DNA of 64,000 nucleotides, taken from Phallusia fumigata. Lineage: Eukaryota > Chordata > Ascidiacea > Phlebobranchia > Ascidiidae. Below, piece after piece: positions 1 through 11,859 of the stretch. The notes under the pieces were generated by a model. The model did no database searches and was not told where the DNA came from. It saw only the letters and a list, made by a program, of their open reading frames with translations. The stretch lies in the NCBI GenBank assembly GCA_008931825.1, contig QXVZ01026856.1, forward strand, positions 1 to 64,000, given 5' to 3'. Every line of letters begins with the position of its first letter. Position 1 is the first letter of the stretch. Position numbers and translations under genes: made by a program.

Positions 1-1322
1 TTCCACCACGCAGCGTGACGTATTGATTGTTTTGCTTTTCCAAATGACTTTGTAATTGGCAAATGTCCAACTGACAGTTGTTTCCAGTCAGAACTTTTCA
101 CACGCCGCATGAATGTTATGCAAATTGACCGTGTGGTCTTTACTGGAGACAACTCTGCATCTCCATAGTAGATTTAGTCTGATACTGGTTTAAATCGCCA
201 CACGCTTGTTAGCCCGAATCAATTATGTATTGATTTATTTATCTACCAGCTCTAAAGCGAATAAAGTAAATGAGAAAAACTCCAACTGCCAAGTAGCTAA
301 TTAGCAAATGGCGAACGACATTGATTTGTTTCGCCGTTCGGTCTTGTTTTTAGCGATGTAAGATATAAACTTAACAAAAGCTCAGTAGAAATATAATTTA
401 TTTCTAGATAACTTCAAAATGCAGTAATCACGGAAAAACATAAAATCAACGAATAACAATGAATAAAACAAATAAATTATTCATGCGTTTGAAACAAACG
501 CGAACACATACAAACTTTTTTCGTGCTACGTAAAAATGGAGTTGAAATTTAATTGATATTCATGGAAAAATAGTCAAAACGATTACGTAGTTTAATTTAC
601 ACATTTGTAATTTATTACGAAATACGCAAGTTGTCTTTTTAACCTTCCTATTGTTCAGCAAATGTTGATATCGTCGATAAATGCGATTGATAATGTTAAT
701 CTCAGCAATATGAATAATGCATTTTCGCCGTCTGGCAAGAGACCTTGCTTTAAAAGCCCCTTTCCGACTAACGTGTGTGGTATTCAGCTAACCGCCCTAA
801 CCGTATAGTTGGTTTCCAATCAATAAAAAAATATGACCTTCAAGCAACTACAGTCCAATTTTTAGATTCATCAATAAATGTAAAATAAACAAAAATCATA
901 AAAAGCCCTTAAAATTGAGAAAAAAATGAATAGCACTTAAATTATTATTCGCACGAGAAAACTTTAGTAATATGCTTCCCAGCTGTTTTTCTCAATTAAT
1001 TCATTGCAATTAATCCACTTTTTGTAGCATTGGAGAAAATCACAGATGATCGTTTTAAATACGGAACTTTAAACTTGTTAATTGCTTACAAATATCTGCA
1101 AAACCTGCAAAACTGGTTTGTGCTTTTTTCTTGTGATTGTCTTGTGATCATGCGGTTCTGTTTGTGTAGGTCTTTTAATAAAGCACACCTCATTTTATAA
1201 GTTTGTTTGTGTTTGCTGTCATAGTTGACCACAGTATCATAAATTTTTTTCTGAAAGGAGAAAAGTAATATAAATGACAAATAGAGTCATATTACAAAAA
1301 ATAACAATTTTCCTTGTTACAG
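1..1322. other. Upstream region, no resolved gene
   Basis: AT-rich sequence with no recognisable domain. The first translatable exon of the FSD1-like gene begins at 1323 without its own start codon, so the promoter and a short first coding exon probably lie here or further left. A 49-codon open frame on the plus strand at 662-808 contains Ser/Pro/Lys-rich sequence but has no match I recognise, and I do not call it a gene. Confidence 0.4.
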
Positions 1323-4300
1323 GATTTTTTTTTGCAAGTGGTTGGAGTGTTTCGGGAATACACCAGCGACCAAATCAACGCTCTGGAGGGAAAAGTAAAA
1401 GAAAATCACGTTCAACTGGAAGCGTTACAACGCAATCTAAAACTGGTCGAGGTAAATTTTAACGGCCTTTAGTAGCACACTGTGAATGCCAATAAACACA
1501 TACCAGCATATTTTACTTTACATTTGTAAAATGTAAAAAAAAAACAATTTACAAATCTTGTCAATCAGTAAACAATGTGTTTGCATACCCTTATGTCAGG
1601 ATTCTTTTTATTTCGGGCAATTTTTTTCAAATTGTAATTCCCTTATGTTGTCAACAGAGCGATGCAAATCAACAGGAAAATCAACTGAAGCGTGACATTG
1701 CCCATTTGATTTCTATTCTGCATCGAAGGCAGTCCGATCTGAACGATAAACTAAAAGTAATTAAGCGACTTCGTAATGATTTAAAAAGCACAGTATGTTT
1801 CTAAAAAAATTACACCTTTCTGCTAAAACAAAAATTACTTTATAGTTTTTGTTTTTTAGTTTTTGCATCAACAAAACACATGTTTCCCGAATTTGTGTTG
1901 TCTTGCCGTCGAGCAAAAAGCAATTCTCCAGATATTTTTGGCTCCATTCTGCATCCTTTCTGTTTTAATCACTCTCAGGCCGAGCGATTGAACTTTAACG
2001 TGCTGTAACACGCTCATCACAAAATACGTAACATTTCTTCTCCGTGTAATGTACACAATAAATAATTCATTCTCAAACCTTGCCAGGAGCGGATCTCAAA
2101 ATATACAGCAACCAGCATAAAATGTACAAAAGGAATGTTTAAATATTTTACTCAGATCTGTTTATATTTGCCTAACTTTGTTAGAATCTAAACAGTACCC
2201 AGATACAAATCATTTTGTAGTTTAAATCATTTTGTTTTACGTCATGGAGTTCCGTACAACTCACCGTTTCAAAAAGTTGTTGCACTCTTAGTTGCAAGCT
2301 TGGGTAAATTGTATTGGGATAATTTTTTTTAATTGTAGCAAGCTTGGTTAGGAGCTGGCTCGATACGAGAATCTAAGCAACTTAACTCTTTTAGCAAAGT
2401 GCGTTATCATAGAAACACAACCAAGAGAGAATTGAGAACCACAAGGAGCAGATGGACTTATGCAAAAGAAACTTGAAGCTCATCTCGGGAGTTCTCAGCT
2501 TTGCGAAACGCCTTCGAAGTGAATCAGAGGAAAGTCTTCGTGAAAACGCAGTTCGGGAATTAAAACAAAGGTGGGTACAGAGAAGCTCCACAAAATGCAC
2601 GTAATTGCACCTGGTTAGAAACATTCGGCCAGGATTCAAAGTTTTTGTAACCACTTCGGCAGGTTTACGACCAAATTTATTAACAAGTGCTTTCCTTATT
2701 CCAAATACAAGCGCGCATTTGGTAACGGATGGTTGATTTCTATGCCAGTTGAAACAAACAATGCAAAATGCAAAACCCGCTTTTACAGACTTTCGATGGC
2801 CTGCGATCTCCAGACACCTGACCTGCCGTCGACAAGCAACACTGACTTGCGGATTCCCTTGAACACGGTCGAGCGATTTATCGAGCAAATTGATTTCTCG
2901 GCCCAGGCAGGTGTGTGTGTAAAAATCGATCAGTCAATTGGCAACGAATACTAAGTACATGCAAAGAAAATAATCTTTGTGATGATAAACGGCAGCTGTT
3001 CCGTTTGGAAACGAAAGGATGAATTTCAACTACTTGTGCTAATTGTTATGGACTGTCATGCTGATAGCGATGTAATTGACACTTTTATCGGTATTTGTTT
3101 TGTTGTGGTAAAAATATGAAAATGTTATGTACACGTAATGTAAGGTGCTATATTTGTGTGGTCTTGCCAATGCTGTGTAACGGTTAATGGGCACTTCTGT
3201 TAATTGGTTAGATCCTCTAACTTCTGACTTTTCGATTTGGAGATAAAGTCTTTTGGAAAAACTGTAACGCAAAAATAGTCATTCTTTTTATTATCAGAAC
3301 CCTCCCCATTAATTCCTGTGATATTAGCAACGCACCCTGACGACGAACTTTCAAGTAACAGTGTGATCGTTAGGTGGCATTGCAGGCCATCAAAATCAGG
3401 GAGTTACGAATTGAAATGGTGGTACGTCAAACGGGGAATCACCGTGGAAAAGTACGTTTTGCAGAAACTATTTTGCTGTTCTTTCGAATTTGAACGTTTG
3501 AAGTGGTTTTGAACAAATCATCCGCATTTAACTGTGAGAATGTTTCAACTCAAATTACAAGCAAATATTCTGTCTAGTTTAGATGATTTTAAAGAAAGTT
3601 TTGTAACGGGTAATAACACGAACCTCGTTTTGAACCCGCTTGAGGGCGTGCATCGAAACAAGTGTCAATACGCTGTGATAGCTTTTTTTTAAATTGTTGT
3701 TCCTAAAAATAACCGTAGATTTCTCCTTGTATGGAGTTTGAGCTTGATGCGTGACTTGGACTAAATGCTTATCTGCTTCGGTTCGTAATTAAGCCTCTAT
3801 CGACGAGATGAATTTATCGTTATCTTTAAAGTTTATTGTGCCATGTAATTATGGTTAAACATGCGGAGTAATATTATAAGCGGATTAATTGTTTGAGCGC
3901 AAACTGCGGGTACAAATGGTTGAAGCCATGCATCGCTTAATCTTCTCGGTCACAACCTCCGTTTATTTGCATGTCATGCGCACTGACAGTATTCACTAAT
4001 CTGCAAAAAATGTTGTGGCTTTGGAACAATTTTTTGTCTTGTTCTGTAATGGTATGGCTGGCACACAATCTTCAACAAAATGCGCAAATGAGTGCTTCCG
4101 TAACTCACTATTTTGTAAAACTATTTAGCTCCAAAGATGGAATATTGGAAAAGCAGCATACATTGACTGATCTGCCACGAAATTCCAAAATTTTTGTAAA
4201 GGTTCGATTTTGCAATATTGCAACAGAAAACTGGAGTGAGGTTGGATGTTTCACGACATTGCCAGGTAACTGCTGCCATTTTACATTACAGTGTTTAAGG

Positions 4301-5930
4301 CGGATTATGATTTAACAAGCGTTGAAGTGATGAATCGCGTAAAAAGTCAAAACATGTTTTCCGAGGTTGCTCCGTAGTTTTTGTCAATTTCCTGGGTCAG
4401 TTGAGGCTACTAAACATTCGGTAACCAAAAGTTCCCCAAACTGATTTCGCTGATATAAGGCTGAATCGCGTTTGTGGGTCGGGGTGCAAAAAGGTTTAAA
4501 CCACTGTTATAGAATAATAATGTTTTATGTTTCAGCTCCAGCCAAGTTTAGTTTTGATGTTAGTACCGCTCATTCGAAGTTACAGCTTTCATCCGATTCG
4601 AATACAGTATTTTATCCGGGAGAGCAAAAATGTGCTTCGTCGAGTCCGAAATCTCCATCCCGATTCACTTTTGCGTTAAACGTTCTTGGCAATATTTCGT
4701 TCTTCTCTGGCAGGTGACAGTTGGTCCAATTTGGTTTTGGTTGTGGTAAAGGTATAAGTTGTACGGTGCTATTTCTGCTTATGTAATAATGTTATTTCTT
4801 GTTTAACTATCTCTTAACGCAAAAGCGTGTGGTTCTGCCAAGTTAAACTACGATATAACAGGCGATGGCGTCACAGAACAACAAAATAGATGCCGACGGA
4901 ATCTTATTAAACGTTGAACTGGGATATTTTGTTTGTCCGATTTTCGCTGAGCAATATTGTGATGTTGACGTTTGTCATTACAAACTATCCAATGCAGTTG
5001 GTTAACAAATCGACATTTGTGTAACATTTTCTTCATCCAGAAATGTAAAGCTTCGATTTTCACGCAGACACTACTGGGAGGTTGCAGTAAATCGCGATGG
5101 ATGGGCGGTGGGTGTTGCTTCAAGAAACATCCCGAGAAATAGTTGGCTCGGCAGCAATGAAGCGTCGTGGATTTTACATTACAATGCGGCAAAATTCGAG
5201 TATAAGGTAATTGATTACAGTAACCTCACACAAACGCATGATCAGTGTATTAACACTGTTCATCCTGTGTTTTTAGTTGTTAGACAATGTTCAACTGTGA
5301 TAACTATCCATCATTTCAGGTGCGAAGTGGCGGGGAAGCTTTTGTAGTTTTACCAAAACTAAGTGACCCAAGACAATTTTTACGACGCGTCGGAGTTTTG
5401 CTAGATTACGACGCAGGTTAGTTGATTATGTTCAGGTTAGTTGATTATTATGCAAAATATTTTATTCACAGGTTTGGTGAAAAAGACAGTATTGTGTGCA
5501 TATACTTTTTCGGTCTCGTTTTTAGTTTTTATTTCCATTTTGTTACCGTTTACAAAACGAAACATTTTATTCTCAAAACTCGGTGCCAGCTTGGGGTTCG
5601 GTTTGTCATCACTAATAAATCTTTGTGCAACTCCTAAAGACCGTAAAAAAGTTAATTTTCTCTTATCAAATCATTTATACCAACTAACAAAAGAAACTTT
5701 TGTAACAAAACATAAAAATAAACCACATTAACAAAATTTGACAGACATTTAACAAACTGCTTATTTGCACAGGAATTATTCGCTTTATTGACTGCAAAAA
5801 CGAAGATATCCTTTATACTTACACGGTTGATTGCTTCAGCGATCCTTTGTGTGCAGCAGTGAACCCGTTTTACCATGGTGGTGGTCTTACACTTTTGTCT
5901 GGTCTTGATGTTCCAAAGTATCTTGTTTAG
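1323..5930 (+). CDS. FSD1/FSD1L-like coiled-coil, FN3 and SPRY protein (5' end missing)
   Basis: Ten in-phase exons: 1323-1451, 1658-1792, 2413-2570, 2789-2910, 3298-3451, 4129-4265, 4536-4713, 5068-5206, 5320-5416 and 5773-5930 (TAG). They give 468 residues; human FSD1 has about 496, so only a short N-terminus is missing. Domain order follows FSD1: an N-terminal coiled coil (first three exons), a COS-box-like segment, one fibronectin type III domain (exons 3298 and 4129), then a SPRY domain. The SPRY start is shown by the HYWEV motif just after 5068, and the linker contains an NVLG motif as in FSD1. Vertebrate FSD1 associates with microtubules and the centrosome or midbody; that role is inferred here. 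The exon at 5068 has a second in-frame acceptor at 5041. It converges with Ptf1a on the other strand. TRIM class-I proteins share the architecture, but no RING or B-box is visible. Confidence 0.85.
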
Positions 5931-6346
5931 TTTAGAATTACGAATTAAAGATCGAAGTAAGCACCAAGCATGCAGCAATAGTTTGAAAACATAGCTAAAC
6001 TTTCTGCAATAATTTCAGAATTGGACGGTTTGTTTTCCTTTACTGTTCTACACTCCAGTCAATTTCACCCAACCCACACAATTTTCCTCATTTTTTGTTG
6101 CCCTTGGTGCTATGTCTTTCGCACGCATTTTTTAGGTTGTATTTTACGATTTTTGTTTTTGCAAACTTACAAAACCCAAGACAGATTGGTTTTAGGTAAA
6201 ACCATGAAGCGAAATAATCCGTACACTATTGATTTCCTTCTGAAAGGTTCTAAAACGTTCACATTAAAAAATATTTCGAAATTTTACATGAAAAACAACT
6301 GTTCCGTACGCGCTTCTGTTTTAGATGCCCATTATTTTAAATGTGT

Positions 6347-6352
6347 TTTATT
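6347..6352 (-). promoter_or_regulatory. Candidate poly(A) signal of Ptf1a
   Basis: AATAAA on the minus strand, about 190 bases after the Ptf1a stop codon. It is the first canonical hexamer I found downstream. Confidence 0.4.
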
Positions 6353-6539
6353 TGCTGGTGATTATTTTCCTTTTTTCTCGTGTTACGGCAAAAAGCCATT
6401 ATATATNAAAGTATCGGTTAAAATGCTCCACTTACGAGCTGTTTTAACTTGCTAGTGTTAACAAAACTCAACTTAGCTTCGACAACAAAGATGTTCACAG
6501 ATAAAAAGCACTGTCGCAAACAAACAGTCCTATGTGCGT

Positions 6540-9066
6540 TTACAATGCATAAACAGCTGATTTGCTTTGCAAGTTATCAAGTTTGTGTGTTTGGGTAGGC
6601 AGACCTTGAATCCATTCAGAAAACAGGATTTCATTGTTTGTGAGTTCATACGAACATTTTGACTCTAAATGTTTGTGCTCAATTGAAGTGTTAAAGTAAA
6701 CATCAGGACACGGTGTCGGTTGGGCGATCAAAGATGCTACTGGTGGTAACGATAACATAGCATCAGAGCAATAGCAGTTACCGCTTGTGCTGTTTTGGTT
6801 GTGTTCAGGATTTTTGTTTTTATCGGCGGGAAATCGAGGCTGCCAGATCGGCGCACGAATAGTTTTCTTTCTCTTCTTTAACCCATGGGTGGAATTGCGC
6901 TCTTTAGCTTTCGAGTGAACGGCGTTTTTATTGTCTTCCGATGATGCGTCCTCCCATGACCAGGAAAGGGAGTGACCAAAAATCTCTTTTTTGGCCGCAT
7001 CTGCGTCTGTGTTGACTTTTATGAGCTCACTGCATTTCGAAGCTAAAAAAGACAAATATTTTTTATCAGACCTTTCCACAATAAAAAAGGGAACGGCATT
7101 GTTAACAAAACGTATTTGGAAATTGTCTGAAAGTTTGGAATATACTGAACGCAGTTAAATTAGTAACTAGATGGCTGTGGATGCTAACTACTATATGAGG
7201 CAATGTAAAAACGGTTNTTTTATCGGCGGGAAATCGAGGCTGCCAGATTGGCGCACGAATAGTTTTCTTTCTCTTCTTTAACCCATGGGTGGAATTGTGC
7301 TCTTTAGCTTTAGAGTGAACGGCGTTTTTATTGTCTTCCGATGATGCGTCCTCCCATGACCAGGAAAGGGAGTGACCAAAAATCTCTTTTTTGGCCGCAT
7401 CTGCGTCAGTGTTGACTTTTATGAGCTCACTGCATTTCGAAGCTAAAAAAGACAAATATTTTTTTATCAGACCTTTCCACAATAAAAAAGGGAACGGCAT
7501 TGTTAAAAAAACGTATTTGGAAATTGTCCGAAAGTTTGGAATATACTGAACGCAGTTAAATTAGTAACTAGATGGATGTGGCTGCTATCTACTATATGAG
7601 ACAATGTAAAAACGGTTCTGCAGAATCTATATAGCTACGATACCATCTGCATGAATAGCATATATTGCGAGCAACCAGGAAAAAGTATTTACTTGCGTCC
7701 TGGCAGTAAACGACAACTTTATGTTCTGGTGGAGTTTCCGACTGGATTTCAGCGTTTCCGTTGGTCTCCAGCAATCTTGCCATGAACGAAATGTGATCTA
7801 TCGCTGAACGGAGTGTCTCAACCTACAGAAAAAAATGCAGCAATGTCGAAGTGTCATGTGTATTGCTGAATAGATTTTTACCGATTCAAAAGTTTTTTAA
7901 AATGGGCTGTACCCAATGTGCTCATGTGTCAAACAACACTTATCCTATGCACAATAAGTGTGAATTGGAATTTTATTGATTTGAAACAAACAAAAAATGA
8001 TCATGAAAAAAAGTAGGTATCCGTTTATTTATTGTTCCGATTTTTATCGTTTTTTTACAATCCCTTGACGGTAAGCTCATAATACTTCATCGTTCTTTGC
8101 AAAGAATTTTACCCACCGCATCAACCACGTAAAATTTGCGCCTATTTCTATAAGGTCCACGTCCAAGAACATAGTTAGCCCCAATTTTTTGTTGGAGGTT
8201 CAAATATTTCGCTCACCTTGGACAACTTTTTCTCGTAAGGGACGCTCGGCAAATGTCTTCGTAACTTTTCGAACGCGTCGTTGATTATTTGCATGCGACG
8301 CCTTTCCCGTTTATTTGCAGCTCGTCGTTGCTTGAAACGGGGAACACCTGGGGTGATGATGTCATACGCCGAGTTCGTGACATCCGATGCGTAGGAGGTA
8401 TAAACATCGCCTGCTTAAAGCCAACGAACCTTACTTTTAAAATCGATTAAAAACGAAAAAAATACAGAGATTCGATTATTAAAGATTACCTGTATAATGC
8501 TGCTCATTAAACTGACCAACGGACATTTCAACATCTTGGTAACCACTGTTGTTAAAAATAGCATCATCATCAAGTTTTAACAAATCGTCCGAATCGATGT
8601 CAAATTCGTCCTGGTACACAACAGGTGACAGATCATCAGTGAATGTCGACTGATCATCTCCACTGCAAAATGACGAGTTACTTTTTCGTGGACAAGTTTT
8701 ATAGGCTACTGGAACTTCTGGTTTATTCGGCTGGGCTTCTTGGATGCTGCATTCAGCCACCGAAGCAGCGCAGGTCGGAATTTGGCCGCTGTTTAAAAAT
8801 CCGTAATCTGTTAACAAACTTATAGGATGTAGATAAGTTTCTTCCTGGAAAACTTGCTCTGTACCCATTGATGAAAGCCCGACGAAGTCATAGGCACCTT
8901 GCAGCAGATTGGACTGATCAGCATTAGTGACGAAGTCGTACGGCAGGACTGGAGGCAGAAGTGTGCTCATGGTAAAGTTGTGACTTGCTGCAAGTTCCTC
9001 AATTGGAGGCAGGACCAGAGGGTCCCGAAATGTAGCTGATGTCGGCAAAGCACTTGTCTCGTCCAT
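6540..9066 (-). CDS. Ptf1a: Ptf1a, class II bHLH transcription factor
   Basis: Four exons with phases that close: 9066-8490, 8410-8217, 7822-7693 and 7042-6540 (467 residues). The bHLH domain (about residues 220-275) has the RERRRM basic region, the INDAFEKLR helix and the loop [13 protein letters not shown], which is diagnostic of Ptf1a rather than other Atonal-group factors. The C-terminus keeps both vertebrate Ptf1a blocks: GHSLSW near 323-328 and a tryptophan motif (IWQPRF) near 366, the regions used to contact RBPJ. In vertebrates Ptf1a drives pancreatic and GABAergic fates; in Ciona it is known to specify dopaminergic coronet cells. Two parts of the gene are doubled by assembly repeats: the start region (8882-9106 copied at 9108-9332) and most of exon 4 (6817-7216 copied at 7218-7617). 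The ATG at 9064-9066 is chosen; an identical ATG sits in the upstream repeat copy. Confidence 0.93.
6817..7617. repeat. Direct repeat around a single N (haplotype duplication)
   Basis: 6817-7216 and 7218-7617 are about 400 bases each, nearly identical and separated only by the N at 7217. They differ at scattered single positions (for example a C/T in the Ptf1a exon). The unit carries part of Ptf1a exon 4 and its acceptor. Best read as two alleles placed side by side. Confidence 0.85.
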
Positions 9067-9332
9067 TTCTATTTTCTTAATAAACTTAAATCTAAAAATA
9101 TCTAAANACGAAGTCATAGGCACCTTGCAGCAGATTGGACTGATCAGCATTAGTGACGAAGTCGTACGGCAGGACTGGAGGCAGAAGTGTGCTCATGGTA
9201 AAGTTGTGACTTGCTGCAAGTTCCTCAATTGGAGGCAGGACCAGAGGGTCCCGAAATGTAGCTGATGTCGGCAAAGCACTTGTCTCGTCCATTTCTATTT
9301 TCTTAATAAACTTAAATCTAAAAATATCTAAA
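8882..9332. repeat. Direct repeat around a single N at the Ptf1a start
   Basis: 8882-9106 recurs at 9108-9332 with almost no differences, joined by the N at 9107. The unit holds the first codons and 5' leader of Ptf1a, giving two apparent start codons. Confidence 0.85.
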
Positions 9333-11859
9333 TATATATCAGACGGTGGGCTGACATTATTGATTTTACTTTTCAATAAACGTTAATTTTTGCATGTTAG
9401 CGGCTCTGCTTCCCTTTCCTGCCAATTTAACGTTGAAAGCGCGCAACAATCCCGTTTCATAGTTAATGACTCCAAAGAAGAACAGCACCTATTTTAGGGT
9501 TTCTAAAATATCATGACCCGGGTAAACTCCGACGTTGGTTAAGATTAGCAAAAATATGGCAACGAAGTAAACAAGCGACCGTTGTCGATGAGTAAAAAAC
9601 ATCGAACATACAAACTTGGAAATCGACTGCGACATTTATTGCCTCAGCCTTCTTTTTTTCTTTAGCTCAGCTTAAGTCTTTAACTAACTGCGCGAAATTG
9701 CTGTCTATGCCGATTACTTATTAATTAGCCAACGTATAATAAACAAACCAACATAACGTGTGAACCCCCCATGTGCCACTGGATGGAGGCGAACGCGTGG
9801 CATGGTGACGTCGACGGGCCCATGGATAAGTTGAGCAAACTTTGAGCGCGTGCCTCATGTAAAAGTTTAATTGTTTGAACAGCGGGCCTGATATGGCCAC
9901 TGTTGTTTCTTGCGATTAAGCAAGGTATAATCAGCGAGGTTGGCAATCGCGAGTTGTTGTTTTTTGTTTAAAGGCTGTTAAGTGTTTTATCTCAATTTCG
10001 CAGAAAAGCATTTTGCATGAGGTAAATATATGTTTGAAAACATGTTCCTTCAACATTCGTTCCCCACTTTTTNTTTTGTTTAAAGGCTGTTAAGTGTTTT
10101 ATCTCAATTTCGCAGAAAAGCATTTTGCATGAGGTAAATATATGTTTGAAAACATGTTCCTTCAACATTCGTTCCCCACTTTTTGGTGGCTAAATAATTT
10201 ATTTATCACTGCTTTCCATACGCTTATAAACGAAACTGAAGCGCGATGCGCAAGTAAAGAACCTGAAAATAAAATTAAAGAACGCGCCATAAAAACGAGT
10301 AATATTGATTAAAGCAATGCCCTACTAGGATATGGATTTGCTTCAATGCCATAAGGCCACTTTCGTGATTATTTAAATTTTGTTAATTTTGTTCGCTTTT
10401 GTTATACCACTACTTTTCAATGAGAGACCGCGTTTTCTTAATCGAGAAATGTGTTTAGTCTTTATAAATACAACTATACGATGTTGATATATGATAATGT
10501 TAATGTTGAACTTTTTTAGTGTGAAACAAGGACTTGTTCCGCAAATCATTGAAAAAAAATTTCAAGGATATTGAAAAAAGATTAGAAAATATTGAGTACT
10601 TCGTATTTGTCCGCTCATACACAAAATTAACAATTCGAATCTATACTGGTTCTACAGATTATCTGTTTTGGTTCAAATTAATATTCTGATCTATAAATAT
10701 GACGTACGATCAAGAGCATCAAGTACATTGGATTCTTTTCCAACTCGTTGTGCAAGTTTTCATGCGTTTGTGATAGTGGGTTTTAAGCCTTGCAGTTGTG
10801 CCTACTTTGACTTCAGTTATAACAGTGTCGGGGCTACAAAATTGGATGTGTAGACACAAAGTACTTTTCCTGTCCAGTTTTGTTGCGTTATCGCTTTCTA
10901 TCAATCCTTGTTTAGCAACAGCTAACTATTTTGGCGACAGGGGTCTAGAGCGTTCCCAGATATAAAACAATGGTACAATGTCTAAAAATCAAGCTTCCGT
11001 ATTCACCAGATGCTCTCTGTAGATTAGACATCACAATTGTCGCCTACCAAACTTTTGCTCAGGCCTCATTAACAGGGAAAGGCCACTTGGTAATAGACAA
11101 CATGTTTGCCAAGTCAAACAGACGTTTTGTATTGGGCGCCGTCTCCCTATGTACCTAGATGTCTAGATAAGTGCTTATTAACCGAATGCGCGTGCTTCGG
11201 CGGCCGCCAAAGACTCTTCCAGGGGTTTGTTAAAGGAGATGATACGATAGTTAAAAACAATAGAGCCTGTTCTGGAAATCTCGCGCCATACGCGTGGGTG
11301 CTGCACGCTGATGGTAAAGTCGATTACAGAGACAGAAATAGATGATTTGTTTGCCTCATCAACCGTCCAATCAGCTTAGGGTAGGTAAAATAAACTTAAC
11401 GCACATAATGTATTGGTCCACATAAAACTTGGAAACGTAGAACAGATGACGCCACCATATCTATATTGGTGGAGGCAAACTGATTGTATCTGTCATTAAA
11501 AGTTGTAAATTACATCTTTGCTTTGCAAACACGTTTTAAGACGGCAAATATTTTTCACCCACATTTAAATGATGACACAACATAACTTAACACGTCCTAA
11601 TATTTAGACGTCATAAAGTCAACATATTATTGAGTCATTGTAGGCTACGTAGCAAACGCCATGCCGTATATTTGATGATCTATATTAATTCATGTGCTGA
11701 CGACAAACTCCTTCGAGACCCTGCAAACATTATTTCTTCGTACGTTTGAACAACGGTGTCTGTTACAAAACAAGTTTTTGCAGTCAGTTTCGCATATTTA
11801 GGTCAATGTAGTTTTTGTGCAAATCAGTCGTAAATGATGTGTCACGTGGCGCGATGACG
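9333..11859. other. Ptf1a upstream region, no gene seen
   Basis: About 2.5 kb between the Ptf1a start and the stop of the next minus-strand gene. Open frames here are short and show no domain. It probably holds Ptf1a regulatory DNA: the stretch 9700-9950 is more GC-rich than its surroundings. A further N-joined direct repeat lies at 9960-10184. Confidence 0.4.
9960..10184. repeat. Direct repeat around a single N
   Basis: 9960-10072 and 10074-10184 are essentially identical, with the N at 10073 between them. Same pattern as the other assembly joins. Confidence 0.85.

Noticed and set aside
1868-2056. Extra FSD1 exon between 1792 and 2413
   Set aside because: The two known exons join directly in phase and align with FSD1 without a gap; the intervening frames end in stops.
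6407-6407. N at 6407 as another haplotype join
   Set aside because: Unlike the other N bases, I found no repeated sequence on its two sides; it may be a plain ambiguous base.
6021-6455. 144-codon plus-strand frame downstream of FSD1
   Set aside because: T-rich, crosses an N, has no domain, and lies in the convergent 3' region of FSD1 and Ptf1a.
10668-11345. Overlapping plus-strand frames of 60-80 codons upstream of Ptf1a
   Set aside because: No shared domain, no splice support and no codon-like composition; treated as intergenic.
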